A DNA stretch of 64,000 bases from Oscillatoriaceae cyanobacterium Prado104 (GTDB lineage: Bacteria; Cyanobacteriota; Cyanobacteriia; Cyanobacteriales; Microcoleaceae). Location of the stretch: positions 21,054 through 85,053 of the forward strand of contig JALOON010000007.1 in assembly GCA_025454405.1 (NCBI GenBank), given 5' to 3'. This document shows, in pieces, positions 9,901 through 18,074 of this stretch. The notes beneath the pieces were generated by a model. It made no database searches, had not been told where the DNA came from, and saw nothing but the letters and a program-made list of their open reading frames with translations. Every line of letters starts with the position of its first letter. Positions within the stretch are counted from its first letter, which is position 1. The position numbers and the translations under genes were made by a program.

Positions 9901-10356
9901 TTCTTGATAATCGCGATAAACAAATTGCCAGTACCAAGGCAATTTGCCGTAAGCTAAACCGTAACATCTATCTAATTCTGGAACAACTGCCAAACCGCGT
10001 TTTGCCGCACCTTTAACTAGCAGTTCCACAGCGTGCCAATCTTGCACCCAAGCATCAGCATCTATCCACAGGTAGATATCAAAATTAGGAAAATAATTGC
10101 GCAAAAACGGACGCGCTAACAGTCCTTTTAAGTAGTGAGGCGCTGCATTTTTGCCGGGAAATTCAAAATGCCAATCCGGCTGTTGGATAGAATTAACTTG
10201 CGTTTTCAGCCATTGCAATTGTTCGGGAGTGCAGCCGAGATCGAAAAAGCCGATCGCGACATTTTTGCCCTCGGGTTTTTCCCGCACCGATAAAATCGTA
10301 CTGCGTACCAGTTCAAAGTAATTTGCATCTGCAGCCGTAATTATAATAATTTGCAT
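7000..10356 (-). CDS. Four-domain glycosyltransferase / methyltransferase / CmcI-like / TylF-like fusion protein
   Basis: 1118 residues, starting with ATG at 10356 (MQIIIITAADANYFELVRST). Visible domains are: residues 1-290, a GT8-like nucleotide-diphospho-sugar transferase with a DxD-type region in IDADAWVQDW; about 325-510, a class I SAM methyltransferase with motif I ALEIGCWLGWSACHLA; about 560-665, a short TPR-like helical segment; about 690-890, a cephalosporin-hydroxylase/CmcI-like domain with IIEIGSKSGGSALWFGDM; about 910-1118, a TylF/MycF-type O-methyltransferase with FVECGTCKGGSAALLA and the metal-site-like LLHADGDWYESTMD and IQIDDYG. TylF-like proteins are sugar O-methyltransferases, so a role in building and O-methylating a surface glycan or glycosylated metabolite is plausible. 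It converges on the large TPR-glycosyltransferase. Four enzyme domains in one chain is unusual. Substrates are unknown. Confidence 0.85.
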   Translation of the reverse strand: MQIIIITAADANYFELVRSTILSVREKPEGKNVAIGFFDLGCTPEQLQWLKTQVNSIQQPDWHFEFPGKNAAPHYLKGLLARPFLRNYFPNFDIYLWIDADAWVQDWHAVELLVKGAAKRGLAVVPELDRCYGLAYGKLPWYWQFVYRDYQESFGEEVAQQLHSYPTINAGIFALHKDAQHWEIWAEYLEEGLQHQVSLMTDQIALNRLVYGTEMFDRTEMLPARCNWSCNFGLPVWDKQQACFVEPYLPHEAIGILHLTGHKHDAVKLATTDGDTIEISLRYQPMQSQTMTVPGQLKMPNNRVLPAGDYVSPGLQIILPDAHFPHMVVGDTNTCPWPYLRREIPHNWYVDRRANTVGFLSRDEAHILYNTALKFAGKKALEIGCWLGWSACHLAIAGVQLDVVDPLLEREDIRQSVIDSIQGALNASGVQTTVELIPGYSPQRVEEFAAQFNRKWSLIFIDGEHEGDGPLNDAIACEKLAEKDAIILFHDLAAPAVAKGLDYLKQRGWQTVIYQTMQIMGAAWRGNVEPVKHQPDPNISWNLPAHLQGYAVSGISNNISNNISKNISNDRPLDGEITVRQVHEKMQQAVELLHSNQPLAALQLTEQIASLNIHLPGMYYLRSICLSNLGRHQEALAAAKVELAIDPTHRQAQAKVEKLTNALLRSQRKIPTQQRSWNTSLSREHMLLIQNASLNYSYRGVPMLKNPFDFALYPLLFWNLKPRTIIEIGSKSGGSALWFGDMLNNFGIDGHIYSIDIFKVTSVQHPRVTYMKGNGQALQEVLTPDFLNSLPRPLLVIEDADHSYETSKYVLEFFHPYLKQEEYIVIEDGIISDLEQDASYNSGPHKALKEFLSQHKGEYEIDSNFCDRFGYNMTWCTNGFLKKIKAPTPPPSSSKSLSDKSSDREFQEIVLAVTPYSLLSEARLFSLYSLAKQICVADLPGNFVECGTCKGGSAALLASVIKKYSRRPRVLYAFDTFEGMPAPTEVDRHQGIPANLTNFGEGTLKASISEHLDKICELLQVRDIVVPVKGLFAQTLPQYKSAIGSIALLHADGDWYESTMDIFNTLYDSVIASGLIQIDDYGHWEGCKQAIHDFERMKGESFNLHAIDDTGVWLQKLK
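8651..8695. repeat. In-frame 12-bp tandem repeat within the fusion gene
   Basis: About three and a half copies of a TTGATATATTAT-like 12-mer encode the Asn/Ile/Ser run ISNNISNNISKNISND between the methyltransferase and TPR-like regions. Each unit is a multiple of three, so copy-number change would alter linker length without a frameshift. Confidence 0.75.
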
Positions 10357-10403
10357 AAATAGTAATAGCTGATCTGGTGGGAGATTTGTTTTAATTCAAT
10401 TAT

Positions 10404-10605
10404 ACGGTAGGGTGCGCAGTGCGCACCTTACGATGGATAATACGGTAGGGCACGCAGCGCGCACCTTACAATGAGTAATCAGTAGGGTGCGCACCGCGCA
10501 CCGCAATATTATATAAGTAATGAGTAGGGCGCGCACCGCGCACCGCAATATTATATAAGTAATGAGTAAGGTGCGCACTGCGCACCGCAATATTATATAA
10601 CTGTA
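10404..10605. repeat. Five tandem units with a GGTGCGCA-x-TGCGCACC palindromic core
   Basis: Units start at about 10404, 10442, 10481, 10523 and 10565 (38-42 bp). Each holds a near-perfect palindrome (8-bp arms around one base in the best copies) followed by an AT-rich tail. They fill the region upstream of cobA-hemD between two divergent genes, so they sit in or next to both promoters. A single copy of the same element is at 48104-48128. Confidence 0.85.
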
Positions 10606-10618
10606 ATATCGAAGAGTA

Positions 10619-12181
10619 ATGCTGAAAGAACAAACAGGAAAAGTTTATTTAGTTGGTGCGGGGCCCGGAGATTGTAACTTGATGACAGTTCGATCGCGCG
10701 AACTTCTCTCCAGCGCCGAAGTCTTAATTTACGACGCCCTAATCGACATCCCGCAACTCGAATTAATCCCGGTAACTTGCCGCAAAATCGAAGTCGGCAA
10801 ACGCGGCGGTAAACCTTCAACTCAACAGCAAGAAATTAACCGCTTGCTGGTAGAAAACTGCAAACTAGGCAAACAAGTAGTCCGGCTCAAAAGCGGAGAT
10901 CCGTTTATTTTTGGTCGTTCCAGTTCCGAGATTCAAGCATTAAAAGAAGCCAACTGCGATTTTGAAGTCGTGCCGGGAATTTCATCAGCATTAGTTGCCC
11001 CTTTACTAGCAGGAATTCCCCTCACCGATCCGGTAATGAGTCGCTGTTTTGCGGTGATGAGCGCCCACGAACCGGATGCTTTAGAATGGTCGGCTTTAGT
11101 ACAGATAGAAACCTTAGTAATCTTGATGGGAGGGCGTAACTTAAACGAGATAATTTGGCAACTGCAAAAACACGGTCGATCGCCCGCAACTCCGATCGCC
11201 ATTATCCGAGATTGCAGCCGCCCCCAACAACAAATTTGGCTGGGTACTCTCGCCGATATTTTATACAAAACAGCGGGCGAATCCCTGTCACCTTGTGTCA
11301 TAATTATTGGCGAAGTAGTAAGATTGCGGGAATATCTAATGCAGCCACAAAAAACTAACTCGATCGACAAATCTGCCACTCATAAAAACAGCCAACAACC
11401 GCTAGCAGGAAACACAATTTTAGTTACCCGCGCAGCCTCCCAATCTGCCGAATTCAGTCGCAGTTTGGAACAACTGGGAGCCCGGGCGATCGAAATGCCA
11501 GCTTTAGAAATCGGCGCGCCTTCGAGTTGGGAACCGCTAGATGATGCCATTGCCCAACTGTCAAGCTTTCAGTGGTTGATTCTGACTTCTCACAACGCTG
11601 TAGATTGGTTTTTTCAGAGACTGGAAGCGCACCAAAAAGACGCCCGCAGCTTGTCTGGAATTAAGATAGCAGTTGTCGGCAAAAAAACAGCAGAAAGCTT
11701 GCGATCGCGATCGGTAACAGCAAACTATATCCCACCTAATTTTGTAGCAGATTCCCTAGTCGAAAACTTCCCCGACATTTTGCAAAACTGTAAAATCCTT
11801 TTCCCCAGAGTAGAAAGCGGCGGCAGAGAACTTTTAGTTCAAGAATTTACTGCCCGCGGTTCGCATATAATCGAAGTACCAGCCTATCAATCCCGCTGTC
11901 CCGAAAACATCGATCCGATCGCCCTAGCAGCCCTGCAAAATCGAGCAGTAGATATCATTACCTTTGCCAGTTCCAAAACCGTACAAAACTTCTGCCACCT
12001 GATAGAAAAAGCTCCAGAATTATCGCAGTCAAAGGATTGGTTAGAAAATATTTGCATTGCTTCGATCGGTCCTGAAACTTCCAAAAGCTGTCAAAATTTA
12101 TTGGGCAAGTTAGATGTGGAAGCCAAAGAATATACTTTAGATGGATTGACAAGGGCGATCGTCGAATGGGCAACAAAATAG
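10619..12181 (+). CDS. cobA-hemD: Uroporphyrinogen-III C-methyltransferase / uroporphyrinogen-III synthase fusion
   Basis: 520 residues from ATG at 10619. Residues 1-245 are a CobA/SUMT domain: the SAM-binding start VYLVGAGPGDCNLMTVR, the VVRLKSGDPFIFGR motif and VVPGISSA are all present. It methylates uroporphyrinogen III at C2 and C7 to precorrin-2, toward siroheme and cobalamin. After a short linker, residues 266-520 form a HemD domain, which cyclises hydroxymethylbilane to uroporphyrinogen III. Both activities act in succession, so the fusion channels the branch-point intermediate. Such fusions are known in several bacterial lineages. Only a weak GA-rich ribosome site precedes the start, and the upstream DNA is the palindromic repeat array. 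The gene reads alone toward ffh. Confidence 0.93.
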   Translation: MLKEQTGKVYLVGAGPGDCNLMTVRSRELLSSAEVLIYDALIDIPQLELIPVTCRKIEVGKRGGKPSTQQQEINRLLVENCKLGKQVVRLKSGDPFIFGRSSSEIQALKEANCDFEVVPGISSALVAPLLAGIPLTDPVMSRCFAVMSAHEPDALEWSALVQIETLVILMGGRNLNEIIWQLQKHGRSPATPIAIIRDCSRPQQQIWLGTLADILYKTAGESLSPCVIIIGEVVRLREYLMQPQKTNSIDKSATHKNSQQPLAGNTILVTRAASQSAEFSRSLEQLGARAIEMPALEIGAPSSWEPLDDAIAQLSSFQWLILTSHNAVDWFFQRLEAHQKDARSLSGIKIAVVGKKTAESLRSRSVTANYIPPNFVADSLVENFPDILQNCKILFPRVESGGRELLVQEFTARGSHIIEVPAYQSRCPENIDPIALAALQNRAVDIITFASSKTVQNFCHLIEKAPELSQSKDWLENICIASIGPETSKSCQNLLGKLDVEAKEYTLDGLTRAIVEWATK

Positions 12182-12230
12182 TTGAGAGTTGAGAGTTGAA
12201 ACGCGAGTTGTTATAACAGTTAATACCTAT

Positions 12231-12287
12231 AGGGGCGGGTTCGCCAACAGCCTTGAAGCCTGCAAACAGGTTAAATAAACCCGCCCC
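12231..12287. repeat. GGGCGGGTTCGCC-type small inverted-repeat element, copy 3
   Basis: AGGGGCGGGTTCGCCAACAG at the left pairs with AAACCCGCCCC at the right. It belongs to the family at 6556 and 6778. It lies just after cobA-hemD and might act as a hairpin at the transcript end. Confidence 0.7.
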
Positions 12288-12726
12288 TTGTATCTTAAAA
12301 GAGTTAGTAATCGATCGCACCGACCATCGGGCGATCGAACCAACAGTTATTAGAGTTTGTCAAAACCTCGCTTACTATCCGCGTTTATCAGCCGTTAAAA
12401 AATCAAATCATCAAGAAACAGGAATACTATTTAACTCAGACCATTACAATGTTGCGATCGCACTTAAAAAATGTTTATAATGCGATAGGTGCCTAAAAAT
12501 CAGGTGTATTTTAGAAAAAAATCGTCCTAGAAGGAGGGGGTTTTAGACCAACATTTTTCGATAACGGCAAAAGCGCTCGACTCTTTAAATAAGATAACAA
12601 AACATCCAAACCCATAGGGCGTAAATGCACGATGCCAGCGATTAAAAAACAAAAACATCAAACTGCGCATCAGGCCAGAAACCGGTTTTTTTACCCGAAC
12701 AGTCGGTAACAACGAAATATTTTCAT

Positions 12727-12744
12727 AAAAACCCGGTTTCTTTA
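12727..12744. repeat. GAAACCGGGTTTC-family palindrome
   Basis: The sequence AAAACCCGGTTTCTTT, preceded by a related AGAAACCGGTTTTTT near 12677. Other members are at 18032-18048, 36856-36922 and 63714-63750. This is a dispersed short palindrome. Confidence 0.6.
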
Positions 12745-12838
12745 GTTGGAGTGCGTCCGGGACTGTTTGGGCAAAACATCAATCCAAAAACTCCCATTTA
12801 GCCTAAAATTAAAAATACTGCCTAGCCCACAAAGCCCT

Positions 12839-14281
12839 ATGTTTGAAGCCCTAGCCGATCGACTGGAATCCACCTGGAAAAAACTTCGCGGACAAGACAA
12901 AATCTCCGAGTCCAACATCCAAGACGCCCTCAAAGAAGTCCGCCGCGCCCTCCTCGAAGCCGATGTCAACCTCCAAGTCGTCAAAACCTTCATCGCCGAT
13001 GTAGCGGCCAAAGCACAAGGAGCGCAAGTAGTTTCAGGCGTCCGCCCCGATCAGCAATTCATCAAAATCGTCCACGACGAACTCGTCACCGTCATGGGCG
13101 AAACCAACGTACCCCTCGCCACCGCCGATCCTGGCCCGACAGTCGTACTCATGGCAGGTTTGCAAGGAACGGGGAAAACTACAGCTACCGCCAAATTAGC
13201 ACTGCACCTCCGCAAGCAAAACCGCACCGCACTGCTAGTCGCTACCGACATTTACCGCCCCGCCGCGATCGACCAATTATTAACTCTCGGCAAACAAATT
13301 GATGTACCAGTATTTGAATTAGGCAAAGATACTGACCCCGTAGAAATTGCCCGCCAAGGTATCGAACGCGGCAAAGAACTCGGCATCGATACCATCATCG
13401 TCGATACTGCAGGCAGATTGCAGATCGATCGAGACATGATGGCAGAACTCGCCCGCATCAAAGAAACTATACAACCCCACGAAACGCTGTTAGTTGTTGA
13501 TGCGATGACCGGGCAAGAAGCAGCAAATTTAACCCGCACTTTTCACGATGAAATCGGCATTACCGGTGCAATTTTAACTAAATTAGACGGCGACAGCCGC
13601 GGCGGTGCTGCCCTGTCCGTGCGGCAAATCTCCGGCGCGCCGATTAAATTTGTTGGCGTCGGTGAAAAAGTGGAAGCATTGCAACCATTTTATCCCGATC
13701 GCATGGCATCGAGAATTCTCGGCATGGGCGATGTTTTGACGCTAGTAGAAAAAGCGCAAGAAGAATTTGACATCGCCGATGCCGAAAAAATGCAGCAGAA
13801 AATGCTGGAGGCAAAATTCGATTTTACCGACTTTCTCAAGCAAACCAAGCTGTTAAAAAATATGGGTTCCCTCGGCGGCATTTTGAAAATGATTCCGGGG
13901 ATGAACAAACTCTCAGACGAACAAATGCGGCAGGGAGAAGTGCAATTAAAACGCACCGAAGCCATGATTAATTCGATGACAGTTGAAGAACGCCGCAACC
14001 CCGAACTTTTAGCTAGTTCCCCATCCCGCCGCCGCCGCATCGCCAAAGGCGCGGGCTACAAGGAAAACGACGTAACCAAGCTAGTTAGCGATTTCCAAAA
14101 AATGCGCACCATGATGCAGCAAATGACTCAAGGCAACTTTACAGGCATGGGAGGATTGCCCGGAATGCCGGGAATGCCGGGAATGGGCGGCCCAGGAATG
14201 ATGCCCGGCCGCGGTTCCGCGGGCGGCCAACAGAAAAAGAAAAAGAAAAACAAGCCTAAAAAAGGTTTCGGACAGTTGTAG
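12839..14281 (+). CDS. ffh: Signal recognition particle protein Ffh
   Basis: I chose ATG at 12839 (MFEALADRLESTWKKLRGQD, 480 residues). The frame is open 31 codons further upstream, but that extension is unlike any Ffh. The N-domain is residues 1-90. The SRP GTPase G-domain is about 95-295, with P-loop GLQGTGKTTATAKLA, then DTAGR and TKLDGDSRGG. The M-domain is rich in Met and ends in a GMPGMPGMGG tract and a lysine run (QKKKKKNKPKK). Ffh binds signal sequences of nascent membrane and secreted proteins together with 4.5S/6S SRP RNA and delivers them to FtsY at the membrane. No SRP RNA is visible nearby. Confidence 0.97.
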   Translation: MFEALADRLESTWKKLRGQDKISESNIQDALKEVRRALLEADVNLQVVKTFIADVAAKAQGAQVVSGVRPDQQFIKIVHDELVTVMGETNVPLATADPGPTVVLMAGLQGTGKTTATAKLALHLRKQNRTALLVATDIYRPAAIDQLLTLGKQIDVPVFELGKDTDPVEIARQGIERGKELGIDTIIVDTAGRLQIDRDMMAELARIKETIQPHETLLVVDAMTGQEAANLTRTFHDEIGITGAILTKLDGDSRGGAALSVRQISGAPIKFVGVGEKVEALQPFYPDRMASRILGMGDVLTLVEKAQEEFDIADAEKMQQKMLEAKFDFTDFLKQTKLLKNMGSLGGILKMIPGMNKLSDEQMRQGEVQLKRTEAMINSMTVEERRNPELLASSPSRRRRIAKGAGYKENDVTKLVSDFQKMRTMMQQMTQGNFTGMGGLPGMPGMPGMGGPGMMPGRGSAGGQQKKKKKNKPKKGFGQL

Positions 14282-14313
14282 AAAGCATCCCGCAAATAAC
14301 CCCATTGTCCTAC

Positions 14314-14372
14314 GGTTTGTAGTGCGGACTTTAGTCCGCAAATTCAGAGGACTGAAGTCCTCACTACAAACC
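14314..14372. repeat. GTAGTG(C/A)GGACTTnAGTCC-type composite palindrome
   Basis: The outer arms GGTTTGTAGTG and CACTACAAACC enclose two inner palindromes (CGGACTTTAGTCCG and GAGGACTGAAGTCCTC). The same family occurs at 34698-34755, 34761-34818, 46639-46689, and as part-copies near 23383, 23600, 23868, 41447 and 58590. It sits about 30 bp after ffh. The rest of 14282-14728 shows no gene. Confidence 0.8.
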
Positions 14373-14728
14373 TTACTTATTGCGAGCGATCGACCGGTAA
14401 GGCGAGCAAAGATAGTTAACGATCTTCTTTATCTCTCTGCGTTCTCTGCGTTCTCTGCGGTAAATAAAATCTCATACCAAAGCAATTACCAATCACCTTT
14501 GGAGATGTCTAATAACGATCGCGAGCGGGAACGATCGCACTATTCAACTATCAATCGATTTTCGAGTGTGAGATTGAATATTTTCGATTGTCAACAGTCA
14601 ACTCTTCCTTCTTCCTTCGTGTCAACTGACTAATTTAAGTTGCTAAAAACGTAACGAACAGGATATTTAGCGCTTGCTGCAAGAAACTAAAACTGTAGCA
14701 TTTGTTGTATGTGAGGAGCATTGATTAT

Positions 14729-15484
14729 ATGAAGTTCAAGTATCTGAATTTCAATTGGCGATCGCACTTTCAGATTAATTCTCGAACTCTAATCACAGCT
14801 TTGTGTTTAACCTTAACTTTAACTTTTGTGAGCGTTCCGGGAATAGACTGGGCGGCGGCCCAAGAACAGCGGTTGAGAACGCTAACTGTTACCGGGCGGG
14901 GCGTGGAATCAATTCCGACAACTCACATTCAAGTGAGTTTGGGAGTCGAGGTGCAGGGGAAAACGGCGGCCGAAGTGCAGCAAGAAGCGGCGAGGCGATC
15001 GTCCGCTGTGGTAGAGTTGCTGCGATCGCGCCAAGTCGAAAAACTCGAAACTGCCGGCATTACTCTCAGGCCCAATTACAGCTACGAAAACAACCAACAG
15101 CGCTTGACGGGCTATATCGCTACAAATACAGTTAGTTTTCGGATTAATACTCAATCTGCCGGGACTTTGCTCGACGATGCAGTAACAGCGGGAGCCACGC
15201 GCATTGATGGTGTCAGTTTTGTAGCAACAGAAAGCGCGATCGAATCTGCTCGCAAACAAGCACTCAAAGCCGCTACCCAAGACGCCCAAGCCCAAGCCGA
15301 TGCAGTGTTGAACGCGCTGAATCTCAAACGGGGAGAGATTCTCAGCATTCAAGTCAACGGCGCTGCGCCACCTATCCCGTTAGCGCCCCGCCCTGCCAGC
15401 CTTCGCGCTGCTGAGCCTGCAACACCCGTAGTGGGAGGAGAACAACAAATCGAAGCATCAGTGACATTGCAAATCGGCTACTAG
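14729..15484 (+). CDS. Secreted SIMPL (DUF541) domain protein
   Basis: I took ATG at 14729 (MKFKYLNFNW, 251 residues) because GAGGAG lies about ten bases upstream. The TTG at 14702 is an alternative. A signal peptide covers about residues 15-45: a basic start, a hydrophobic LITALCLTLTLTFVSV core, and a likely AAAQ cleavage site. The rest is a SIMPL domain with the typical start LRTLTVTGRGVESIPTTHIQVSLGVE and end EASVTLQIGY. SIMPL proteins are periplasmic or outer-envelope oligomers of unclear function. The gene stands alone between a palindromic element and a heptamer-repeat tract. Confidence 0.88.
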   Translation: MKFKYLNFNWRSHFQINSRTLITALCLTLTLTFVSVPGIDWAAAQEQRLRTLTVTGRGVESIPTTHIQVSLGVEVQGKTAAEVQQEAARRSSAVVELLRSRQVEKLETAGITLRPNYSYENNQQRLTGYIATNTVSFRINTQSAGTLLDDAVTAGATRIDGVSFVATESAIESARKQALKAATQDAQAQADAVLNALNLKRGEILSIQVNGAAPPIPLAPRPASLRAAEPATPVVGGEQQIEASVTLQIGY

Positions 15485-15486
15485 AG

Positions 15487-15632
15487 AGAGAGGGGGAGAG
15501 GGGGAGAGTGGGAGAAGGGGAGAGGGGGAGAGTGGGAGAATGCCCATTACCAATTACCAATTACCATTGCCCATTGCCCATTGCCCATTGCCCATTGCCC
15601 ATTCCCCATTCCCCATTCCCAAATCTCAACTC
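15487..15632. repeat. Short tandem repeats (GGGAGAGG-type and heptamer CCCATTG-type)
   Basis: A purine-rich run (GGGAGAGGGGGAGAGTGGGA) is followed by tandem TTACCAA, TTGCCCA and TTCCCCA heptamers. Such short tandemly repeated sequences are common in filamentous cyanobacteria. They lie between the convergent SIMPL and kinase genes. Confidence 0.8.
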
Positions 15633-15634
15633 TT

Positions 15635-17746
15635 CTACCATTTCCCCAAAGCCCCCCAAACAATACCCGAAATCACCCCCCAAATTGCCCCCAAACCGGC
15701 CCCAACGATCGCCCCCACCACAGGCACCAACTCCAACGGCAGCCCAGTCCTAAAATTAGGGAAAATTGCCGACAGCCCCGCCCCCAAAACAGCACCGGCA
15801 AAACTCCCCAAAAAACATCCCCAAATCGCTCCCAAAAATCCGCCTTTCACCCCCGAAGGCTGAAATGACACCGGCAGTTTCGGTGCCACCCCGAAAACCC
15901 CAAACAAACCCCCAGAAATCGTACCCCCGATCGACCCGACACCCGCAGCCACGATCGCTACTCCCAGCAGTACACCCACAAAATCTTGAGTCAGTTGCAA
16001 CCTACCCAAATATTCCCAAATTACATACCCCGCACCTAACATCACACCTGCCAAACTACCCAAAAACGACCCCCAAACAGCACCCAAATATCCCCCCCGG
16101 CGTCCCCAAACCCGCCCCACAGGCACTGCCAGAGGAGGCTTAAAAGCACCCCAAATGCAGCCCCAGACAACGCCCGATCCCGCACCTGCCAAAATCGCAT
16201 GACCGATCTCCGGATTGTTGTTAATCGCCCCAAACACCGCACCCCCGATGGCTGCTAAAAAGAAAGCGCCCCAAATTGCCCCCAACAAAACTCCCACCCA
16301 CTTTTGCAGCATCTGGTGCGGCGCTAACGTAAAAACGCCCCACATCATCCCAAAAAAACTGCCCCAAATCGAACCGACAAAAATCGCCCCCAAAATCGCC
16401 CCGCCACCTTCTGTCAAAGTCGAAAACACCCCCGCCAAAGCCGCCAAACACAAACTCCCCCAAACCGCCCCCCAAGCAGCATCCTGAAATACTCGCTCGA
16501 ATTTACCGGGCGGCGGCGCGGGCACCGCTGGAGCTCGAGATGTCGAAAGCATTGGCAGCATAGGCGGCTGGTACTGTCCCAGCTTGCGCGGCAGTCCCGT
16601 TGCAGGCTGTTGGCGGCGGGGTGCGGCCTCCCGTACCTGGGGAGGTGGCAGCGGCTTTTTGCGCGGGGTTTTCAGGGGCTGCAAGTGCAATCCGCCCCGC
16701 ACCGCTTGTCTGGAAGGGAAAGGATCGCGGCCTTTGAGCAATTTGGCTCGATCGCACCAGGGGCAGCGCCCCAGATGGTTGCCGTATTTGTGCTGGTTGT
16801 TTTTGCTGCAAGTCAGCAAAGCATCTTCCGCTTCCCGAATCGCACTCACCCAAGTTTTCGCATCCGGGCGCGCCCCCGGATTGCGGTATCCTTCTTCAAA
16901 ACAGCGGACGAACATTTCTCGCAATCTCGGATGCAGCATCTCAAAAGGTGGCGCTGCGGGCATGGGGCGGTAGGGTACTTGCTTCGTACCCGAGGGAAAA
17001 TGACCCGATCGAATTCTGGCTTCTAAAGACGGCGGTTCGTCGTTGCCGAGGTAAACTCCCGCAAACGGGTGGGTGCCTTCCATCAACAGTTGGAACACCA
17101 GCACTCCCAAACCGAACAAATCGTGTTCGGGCAGTCTGTCGATGTCGCGGAAAGTTTGTCCCTGCAACTCCGGCGGCGTAAATTCCGGTTTGCCCACGGG
17201 ACACCGATAAACGTAACCGGTGTAAGGATCGCGGACTTGAAACGAATCTGTATCCACCAGCGTTACTAAGGCCGTATCGGTGACGAGGATGTTCGACTCG
17301 TTGACATCGCCGATGACGTAACCGCGCGCGTGCAGGGCGTTGACGGCGGCAGCTAAATTTCTGGCGGTGCGGTGCAGGTAGAGGTAGTTAAACAGCGGTT
17401 TTTGTTCGCGCCTGGTTTTCGGGGTGTAGAAAGTGTGTATTGGCAAAACTTTGTTGACGCGCGGCATCACGAAGCCGACGATTCTTTCGCGCCCGCCGAC
17501 AGTATGCAGCAAATCGATCGGCCAGGCAATCGAAGCGTGTCCCGGTTCGGCGATCGGCGCGTCTGGCGGCATACTGAACATGACGGTGAGTTTGTCAGCG
17601 TCTTCGTCTGTGGGTTTGTGATAAATTTTGGCTACTAGGGACGGATCTTGGGCGATCGGGTAGATGCGACCTTCACCGCCGCTGGCGATCGCGGTGTTGG
17701 TGTCGATGGCAATCAGTTGTCCGCTAAATTGGCGCTGCAACCGCAT
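15635..17746 (-). CDS. TerY-P-type Ser/Thr protein kinase with zinc-ribbon and glycine/tryptophan-rich membrane tail
   Basis: 703 residues, start ATG at 17746. The kinase-like domain is residues 1-300: ASGGEGRIY glycine loop, VAKIYHK lysine, catalytic loop GYVIGDVNESNILV (Asp kept, HRD replaced by IGD) and a DTDSF metal motif in place of DFG. About residue 310-330 a Cys/His motif with CPWC (spacing C...H...H..CxxC) matches the small zinc module seen after kinases of the TerY-P triad. A proline-rich linker follows, then about 270 residues of hydrophobic GAIWG/GAVWGS repeats that probably span the membrane many times. In this family the kinase works with a PP2C phosphatase and a VWA protein; both are encoded upstream on the same strand (21230-22006 and 22132-22794). 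Confidence 0.85.
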   Translation of the reverse strand: MRLQRQFSGQLIAIDTNTAIASGGEGRIYPIAQDPSLVAKIYHKPTDEDADKLTVMFSMPPDAPIAEPGHASIAWPIDLLHTVGGRERIVGFVMPRVNKVLPIHTFYTPKTRREQKPLFNYLYLHRTARNLAAAVNALHARGYVIGDVNESNILVTDTALVTLVDTDSFQVRDPYTGYVYRCPVGKPEFTPPELQGQTFRDIDRLPEHDLFGLGVLVFQLLMEGTHPFAGVYLGNDEPPSLEARIRSGHFPSGTKQVPYRPMPAAPPFEMLHPRLREMFVRCFEEGYRNPGARPDAKTWVSAIREAEDALLTCSKNNQHKYGNHLGRCPWCDRAKLLKGRDPFPSRQAVRGGLHLQPLKTPRKKPLPPPQVREAAPRRQQPATGLPRKLGQYQPPMLPMLSTSRAPAVPAPPPGKFERVFQDAAWGAVWGSLCLAALAGVFSTLTEGGGAILGAIFVGSIWGSFFGMMWGVFTLAPHQMLQKWVGVLLGAIWGAFFLAAIGGAVFGAINNNPEIGHAILAGAGSGVVWGCIWGAFKPPLAVPVGRVWGRRGGYLGAVWGSFLGSLAGVMLGAGYVIWEYLGRLQLTQDFVGVLLGVAIVAAGVGSIGGTISGGLFGVFGVAPKLPVSFQPSGVKGGFLGAIWGCFLGSFAGAVLGAGLSAIFPNFRTGLPLELVPVVGAIVGAGLGAIWGVISGIVWGALGKW

Positions 17747-17951
17747 GGGATTCCGTTGGGGGGCTAAGAAATTTTGGAGTATGCACTTTCAACTTTAACG
17801 GGCAAGAGGCGATTAGGCCGGGTTTTGGCAGCAGTTGTCGGTTGCAGTCGCTCCGGATCGATTGGACAATTCCTCTCTTACTCCCTCCCCTTAGTAAGGG
17901 TCGGGTTGGGGTGGGGTAAAAACTTTACTACTCATTCAGAAGCGCCATATC

Positions 17952-17990
17952 TTATCAGAAGCTTGGGTTTTAAACCCAAGCTTCTGATAA
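17952..17990. repeat. Perfect 39-nt palindrome (19-bp arms, 1-nt centre)
   Basis: TTATCAGAAGCTTGGGTTT (17952-17970), a single T, then its exact complement to 17990. It lies between the RNase III-like gene and the kinase on the minus strand. It could be a transcript hairpin or a cruciform-forming mobile repeat. There is no T-run suited to a classical terminator. A GAAACCGGG-family repeat follows at 18032-18048. Nothing else is seen in 17747-18074. Confidence 0.85.
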
Positions 17991-18031
17991 ACCTGGTTTT
18001 TGCAAAAATCTCGATCTCTCGCAGATTCGGT

Positions 18032-18048
18032 AAAAAACCCGGTTTCTT
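18032..18048. repeat. GAAACCGGGTTTC-family palindrome
   Basis: AAAAAACCCGGTTTCTT, just downstream of the RNase III-like gene on its strand. Member of the dispersed family listed at 12727. Confidence 0.55.
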
Positions 18049-18074
18049 CGATCGGTATTCAAGTCATATTTTAG

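Larger units (their letters stand above)
12182..12838. other. Intergenic region between cobA-hemD and ffh
   Basis: It holds the palindromic element at 12231-12287 and two half-copies of the GAAACCGGGTTTC repeat (near 12677 and 12727-12744). The open frames here are short and show no family resemblance. The ffh promoter must lie in the last part, but I cannot point to a convincing box. Confidence 0.6.

Noticed and set aside
10404..10605. Possible small CRISPR array
   Set aside because: The units repeat throughout, with no unique spacers, the palindromic cores vary, and no cas gene is in the window.
12746..12838. 31-codon N-terminal extension of Ffh
   Set aside because: Ffh proteins begin with MFxxLxDRL, which matches the ATG at 12839; the extension has no ribosome site or homology.
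15508..16487. Proline-rich plus-strand open frames
   Set aside because: They are antisense to the glycine/tryptophan-rich tail of the kinase; the proline content is just the complement of GG codons.
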